Shown here piece by piece: positions 61,695 through 64,000 of a stretch of DNA of 64,000 nucleotides; position 1 is the stretch's first letter; the number at the start of each line of letters is the position of its first letter. The DNA comes from Candidatus Tectimicrobiota bacterium. Its GTDB lineage: Bacteria > Tectomicrobia > Entotheonellia > Entotheonellales > Entotheonellaceae. The stretch is taken from assembly GCA_026005175.1 (NCBI GenBank), contig BPKO01000001.1, positions 186,001 through 250,000 on the forward strand, in the 5' to 3' direction. The position numbers and the translations under genes were made by a program. The notes below the pieces were generated by a model, which worked only from the letters and a program-made list of their open reading frames with translations, ran no database searches and was not told where the DNA came from.

Positions 61695-61708
61695 CCTTTT
61701 GCCTCCGG

Positions 61709-61743
61709 GCAGCGGGGCAGCCAGGCGCGGGCTGCCCCGCTGC
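61709..61743 (-). terminator. Perfect 14-bp hairpin between pstS and pstC
   Basis: The arms 61709-61722 and 61730-61743 are fully complementary over 14 bp, with a 7-nt loop. It lies 5 nt after the pstS stop and 14 nt before the pstC start, on the minus-strand transcript. Without a U tract it more likely stabilises the pstS message or partly terminates, so that PstS exceeds the permeases. Confidence 0.6.
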
Positions 61744-61748
61744 GGCCG

Positions 61749-62726
61749 CTACTCTTGCAGTTTGGCAAGCTCCTCTTCGGCCACCACCGCCGGGAAGGGG
61801 TAGTAGCCGTCCTTGACCACCACCTCCTGCCCCTGGCGGGAAAAGACAAAGCGGAGGAACTCGGCGGTGAGCCGGTCCAGGGGCTCGCCGGGCTTCTTGT
61901 TCACGTAGATGTAAAGGAAGCGGGCGAGGGGATAGTCGCCGCTCAGGGCGTTGTCGAGCGTCGGCGCGTAGCAGTCGCCGTCGCTGGCCAGGGCCACCGC
62001 TTTTACCCCCGACGTCTGGTAGCCGATGCCCGAGTAGCCGATACCGCCCAGGTCGCTGGCCACCCCCTGCACCACCGACGACGACCCGGGCTGCTCTTTC
62101 ACCGTGTCTTTGAAGTCACCGCCCAGCAGGGCGTGCTCTTTGAAAAAGCCGTACGTGCCCGAGGCGCTGTTGCGGCCGTAAAGCGACAGCGGCCGCGTCG
62201 CCCAGGCCCCCGTGAGGCCCAAGTCGCCCCAGGTGCGCACCGGCTTGCCGCCGCGCTTGTAAGTCTTGGAAAAGATGCTGTCCACCTGGGTGAGGGTAAG
62301 GCAAGTGAGGGGGTTGTCTTTGTGCACGAAGACCGCCAGGGCGTCGATGGCGGCGCGAAATGCCGTGGGCTTGTAGCCGAAGGCTTTCTCGAACTTGTCG
62401 ATTTCTGCCGCCTTCATCGGCCGGCTCATGGGGCCGAGCTGCGCGGTGCCCTCGATGAGCGCCGGCGGCGCCGTGGACGAGCCTTTGCCTTCGATCTGGA
62501 TGTGGACGTTGGGATAAAAGGCGCGAAACCCCTCGGCCCACAGGGTCATGAGGTTGTTCATGGTATCGGAGCCGATGCTGTTGAGGTTGCCGGCCACCCC
62601 GCCCACCGGCCGGTAGGAAGGCAGCTGCGGGTCGACGGGCACCTGCGCGGGGGCCCGCAGGGCCAAGAGCAAGACCCCGAAGCCAACAAGCGTCGCTATC
62701 AAGAACCCTGCTCTGAATCGTGGCAT
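61749..62726 (-). CDS. pstS: Phosphate-binding protein PstS
   Basis: A 325-aa periplasmic binding protein with a signal peptide ([25 protein letters not shown]). The mature part has [47 protein letters not shown], and [18 protein letters not shown], the phosphate-contact loops (Ser-Gly-Thr). It starts at ATG 62726 after AAGGAGAG. It is the first gene of pstSCAB-phoU, downstream of two Pho-box-like repeats. Confidence 0.92.
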   Translation of the reverse strand: MPRFRAGFLIATLVGFGVLLLALRAPAQVPVDPQLPSYRPVGGVAGNLNSIGSDTMNNLMTLWAEGFRAFYPNVHIQIEGKGSSTAPPALIEGTAQLGPMSRPMKAAEIDKFEKAFGYKPTAFRAAIDALAVFVHKDNPLTCLTLTQVDSIFSKTYKRGGKPVRTWGDLGLTGAWATRPLSLYGRNSASGTYGFFKEHALLGGDFKDTVKEQPGSSSVVQGVASDLGGIGYSGIGYQTSGVKAVALASDGDCYAPTLDNALSGDYPLARFLYIYVNKKPGEPLDRLTAEFLRFVFSRQGQEVVVKDGYYPFPAVVAEEELAKLQE

Positions 62727-62746
62727 GGCACTCTCCTTCTTCAGGC

Positions 62747-62779
62747 AGCCTATCGCGGTAGGGTTAAGGTTCGGTTAAG
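62747..62779 (-). promoter_or_regulatory. Proximal Pho-box-like promoter of pstS
   Basis: A second direct repeat, CTTAACC twice (62779-62773 and 62768-62762), also with 11-bp periodicity, stands 9 bp before TAGGCT (62752-62747), a weak -10 box. Its layout copies the distal element. A small hairpin (62805-62811 with 62818-62824) separates the two elements. Confidence 0.55.
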
Positions 62780-62826
62780 CTCGCGTGAGCTTTTGGTAAG
62801 GACCTTCCCAGTCCTTCCTGGGAAAG

Positions 62827-62859
62827 AGTATGCTCTAGCGGCGTTAGGATGCGGTTAGG
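62827..62859 (-). promoter_or_regulatory. Distal Pho-box promoter of pstS
   Basis: On the minus strand, CCTAACC (62859-62853) and CCTAACG (62848-62842) form a direct repeat with 11-bp periodicity, the layout of a PhoB box. The -10 box CATACT (62832-62827) lies 9 bp downstream, at the spacing used when PhoB replaces the -35 contact. Confidence 0.65.
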
Positions 62860-62955
62860 GCTCTGTCAAAAGGGCGTGAGGCTTCCCCGGGCCGCCCCGG
62901 CAGGGGGACTCCCGGAGCGGGAAGGGAGCGCGGTTGGCAAGAGGAGGGCGGGCAC

Positions 62956-63360
62956 ATGCAGCGCGTGTTGTTTGTGTGCGTAGAAAACGCCTGTCGCAGC
63001 CAGATGGCAGAGGGTTTTGCTCGCCACTATGGCGGCGGCCGCTGGCAGGTCTTCAGTGCCGGCTCCCGTCCGGCCGCCGCCGTCGATCCGCAGGCCATCG
63101 CCGTGATGCGCGAGCGCGGCATTGCACTGGGTACGCCGCGTCCCAAGGGGTTGGCCGAGCTTCCCGACGTCGAATACGACGTGGTGGTCACCATGGGCTG
63201 CGGCGAGGCCTGCCCGGCGGTGCGGGCCAAGCGCCACGAGGCCTGGACGATTCCAGACCCCAAAGGCATGCCGCTGGAAGGCTACCGGCAGGTACGCGAC
63301 ACGATTGAACGCCACGTGCGTGACTTGCTGGCGCGCGAGGCCCCCCGCCAGGAAAGGTGA
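62956..63360 (+). CDS. arsC: Arsenate reductase, thioredoxin-linked (ArsC/low-molecular-weight phosphatase family)
   Basis: A 134-aa protein. The P-loop C-x5-R is Cys8 to Arg14 in CVENACRS; Asp101 (TIPDPKG) is the general acid; Cys82 and Cys86 (MGCGEACP) would relay the disulfide, as in thioredoxin-dependent ArsC. It starts at ATG 62956 after AAGAGGAGGG. It is divergent from pstS and convergent with the phosphatase gene; arsenate enters through phosphate importers, so the location makes sense. Confidence 0.86.
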   Translation: MQRVLFVCVENACRSQMAEGFARHYGGGRWQVFSAGSRPAAAVDPQAIAVMRERGIALGTPRPKGLAELPDVEYDVVVTMGCGEACPAVRAKRHEAWTIPDPKGMPLEGYRQVRDTIERHVRDLLAREAPRQER

Positions 63361-63368
63361 CCGTTGCC

Positions 63369-64000
63369 CTAGCCACCCACCTTGCCGCCATCCTCGCGGG
63401 TGATGGCCACCACGCTGGGCCGCGGCGGCATGTCGTCGCGAAAGTCGGGCCAGCGGCTCAGCGGCGCGGCAAAGTGCGAGCCCTTGCCTTCCCCGGGGTG
63501 CTGGATGGCCACAAAGAACGTCGTGTTGTCGGGGGGTAAAGGCGGGGCCGCACACCTCGCACCCCCGGGGGCCGCTCAGGAACATGCGGCAGCGGCCGCG
63601 GTAGGGCCCTTCGGTGTCGATGACGTAAACGGCGTCGTTGGCGCCAATTGAGCGCGGCTGGCCGTCGGTGGCCACCCACAGGCGTCCGGCTTCGTCAAAG
63701 GCGAGGTTGTCGGGATTGGCCAGCCAGCTCACCGTGGGGTAGCCCTGGTAGGCGGCCTGGTGGGCCGGGGTGGCGGGATCGCCGCAGGCGATAAAGAGCG
63801 ACCAGTGAAAGCGCGTGGCGGTGGGGTCCTCGCCAGCCTCGGCAATTTCGAGGATGTGGCCGTAAGCGTTGGCCGGGCGCGGGTTGGCGGCGTCGACTTG
63901 CTGCGGCTGGCGCTTGGTGTTGTTGGTGAGCACGGCGTAGACCTTGCCGGTGACGGGGCTGGCCTCCACGTCCTCGGGGCGATCCATCTTGGTGGCCCCC
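63369..64000 (-). CDS. PhoX/DUF839-type phosphatase, C-terminal part, frameshifted, runs off the right edge
   Basis: The C-terminal part of a DUF839 (PhoX-like) protein. The reading includes MDRPEDVEASPVTGKVYAVLTNNTKR, WLANPDNLAFDEAGRLWVATDG and GCEVCGPAFTPDNTTFFVAIQHPGEG. Reading one base less in the six-G run at 63531-63536 (plus-strand) restores the frame and gives the usual end VVAITREDGGKVGG with a stop TAG at 63371-63369. PhoX phosphatases release phosphate from organic esters outside the cytoplasm. It is next to the pst and arsC genes, in a Pho-type setting. Confidence 0.78.

Noticed and set aside
59319-62858. Plus-strand open frame of about 1179 codons across pstC and pstS
   Set aside because: It is antisense to clear pst genes; the reading is rich in Gly, Gln, His and Arg with no domain.
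1-64000. tRNA, rRNA and CRISPR arrays
   Set aside because: No T-loop-like GGTTCGANTCC with matching stems and no regularly spaced direct repeats were seen on either strand.

Overview
This is a GC-rich bacterial chromosome segment from what looks like an uncultured, metabolically broad, probably Gram-negative lineage. Binding proteins have N-terminal signal peptides, PstC and PstA are the long forms, and coenzyme F420 genes are present as separate cofG and cofH. Many acyl-CoA-type enzymes, CaiB/BaiF CoA-transferases and solute-importer operons fit groups such as Tectomicrobia/Entotheonella, Rokubacteria or related phyla, but the phylum is an inference only. No rRNA, tRNA, CRISPR array or transposase was found.

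Layout. 0-8.2 kb: a partial gene at the left edge, a nitroreductase, a cupin protein, an M20 amidohydrolase, a cyclase-family hydrolase, and a complete branched-chain-amino-acid-type ABC importer (ATPases, permeases and a convergent binding protein). 8.3-13.5 kb: cofG-cofH-dapA behind a sigma70-like promoter, then an AidB-like acyl-CoA dehydrogenase. 13.5-26.7 kb: an accessory, defence-like island. It holds a five-gene minus-strand operon encoding a 1805-aa coiled-coil/ATPase protein, a 291-aa unknown protein, an HTH-fused BrxC/BrxD-type ATPase, a second BrxD-type ATPase with a Tudor-like N-terminus, and an Lhr-like helicase. A divergent, more AT-rich pair encodes an OLD-type AAA ATPase and a TOPRIM/DUF4276-like protein. 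The operon resembles the BrxD-BrxHI part of BREX but lacks PglX, PglZ and BrxL, and is the best candidate here for an undescribed system.

26.8-35.7 kb: a fused double CoA-transferase, an argininosuccinate-lyase-like protein with an N-terminal cysteine cluster, a divergent type II dehydroquinase, a DUF3592 membrane protein, an orphan DUF433 antitoxin with a truncated DUF5615 toxin, and two more CoA-transferases. 35.7-40.7 kb: a suf operon (sufR-sufC-sufB-sufD-Rieske-sufT) with a clear promoter overlapped by an inverted repeat, probably the SufR operator. 40.8-51.2 kb: mixed catabolic and lipid genes (class IV aminotransferase, SDR, enolase-superfamily dehydratase, hydratase, D-2-hydroxyacid dehydrogenase, MaoC/HadA dehydratases, enoyl-CoA hydratase, ketosynthase, PaaA/PaaC-like ferritin-fold protein). 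Six of these are frameshifted, mostly at short G/C runs, which suggests sequence errors rather than decay.

51.3-56.2 kb: a structured leader and a peptide/nickel-type ABC importer (binding protein and two permeases, no ATPase), then a ketopantoate reductase. 56.2-64 kb: a phosphate-starvation locus, pstS-pstC-pstA-pstB-phoU on the minus strand preceded by two tandem Pho-box-like elements, a divergent arsC, and a frameshifted PhoX-type phosphatase running off the right edge. Several operons carry perfect GC-rich hairpins right after the binding-protein or first core gene (pstS, the peptide-binding protein, sufB), a recurring layout that probably sets subunit ratios.
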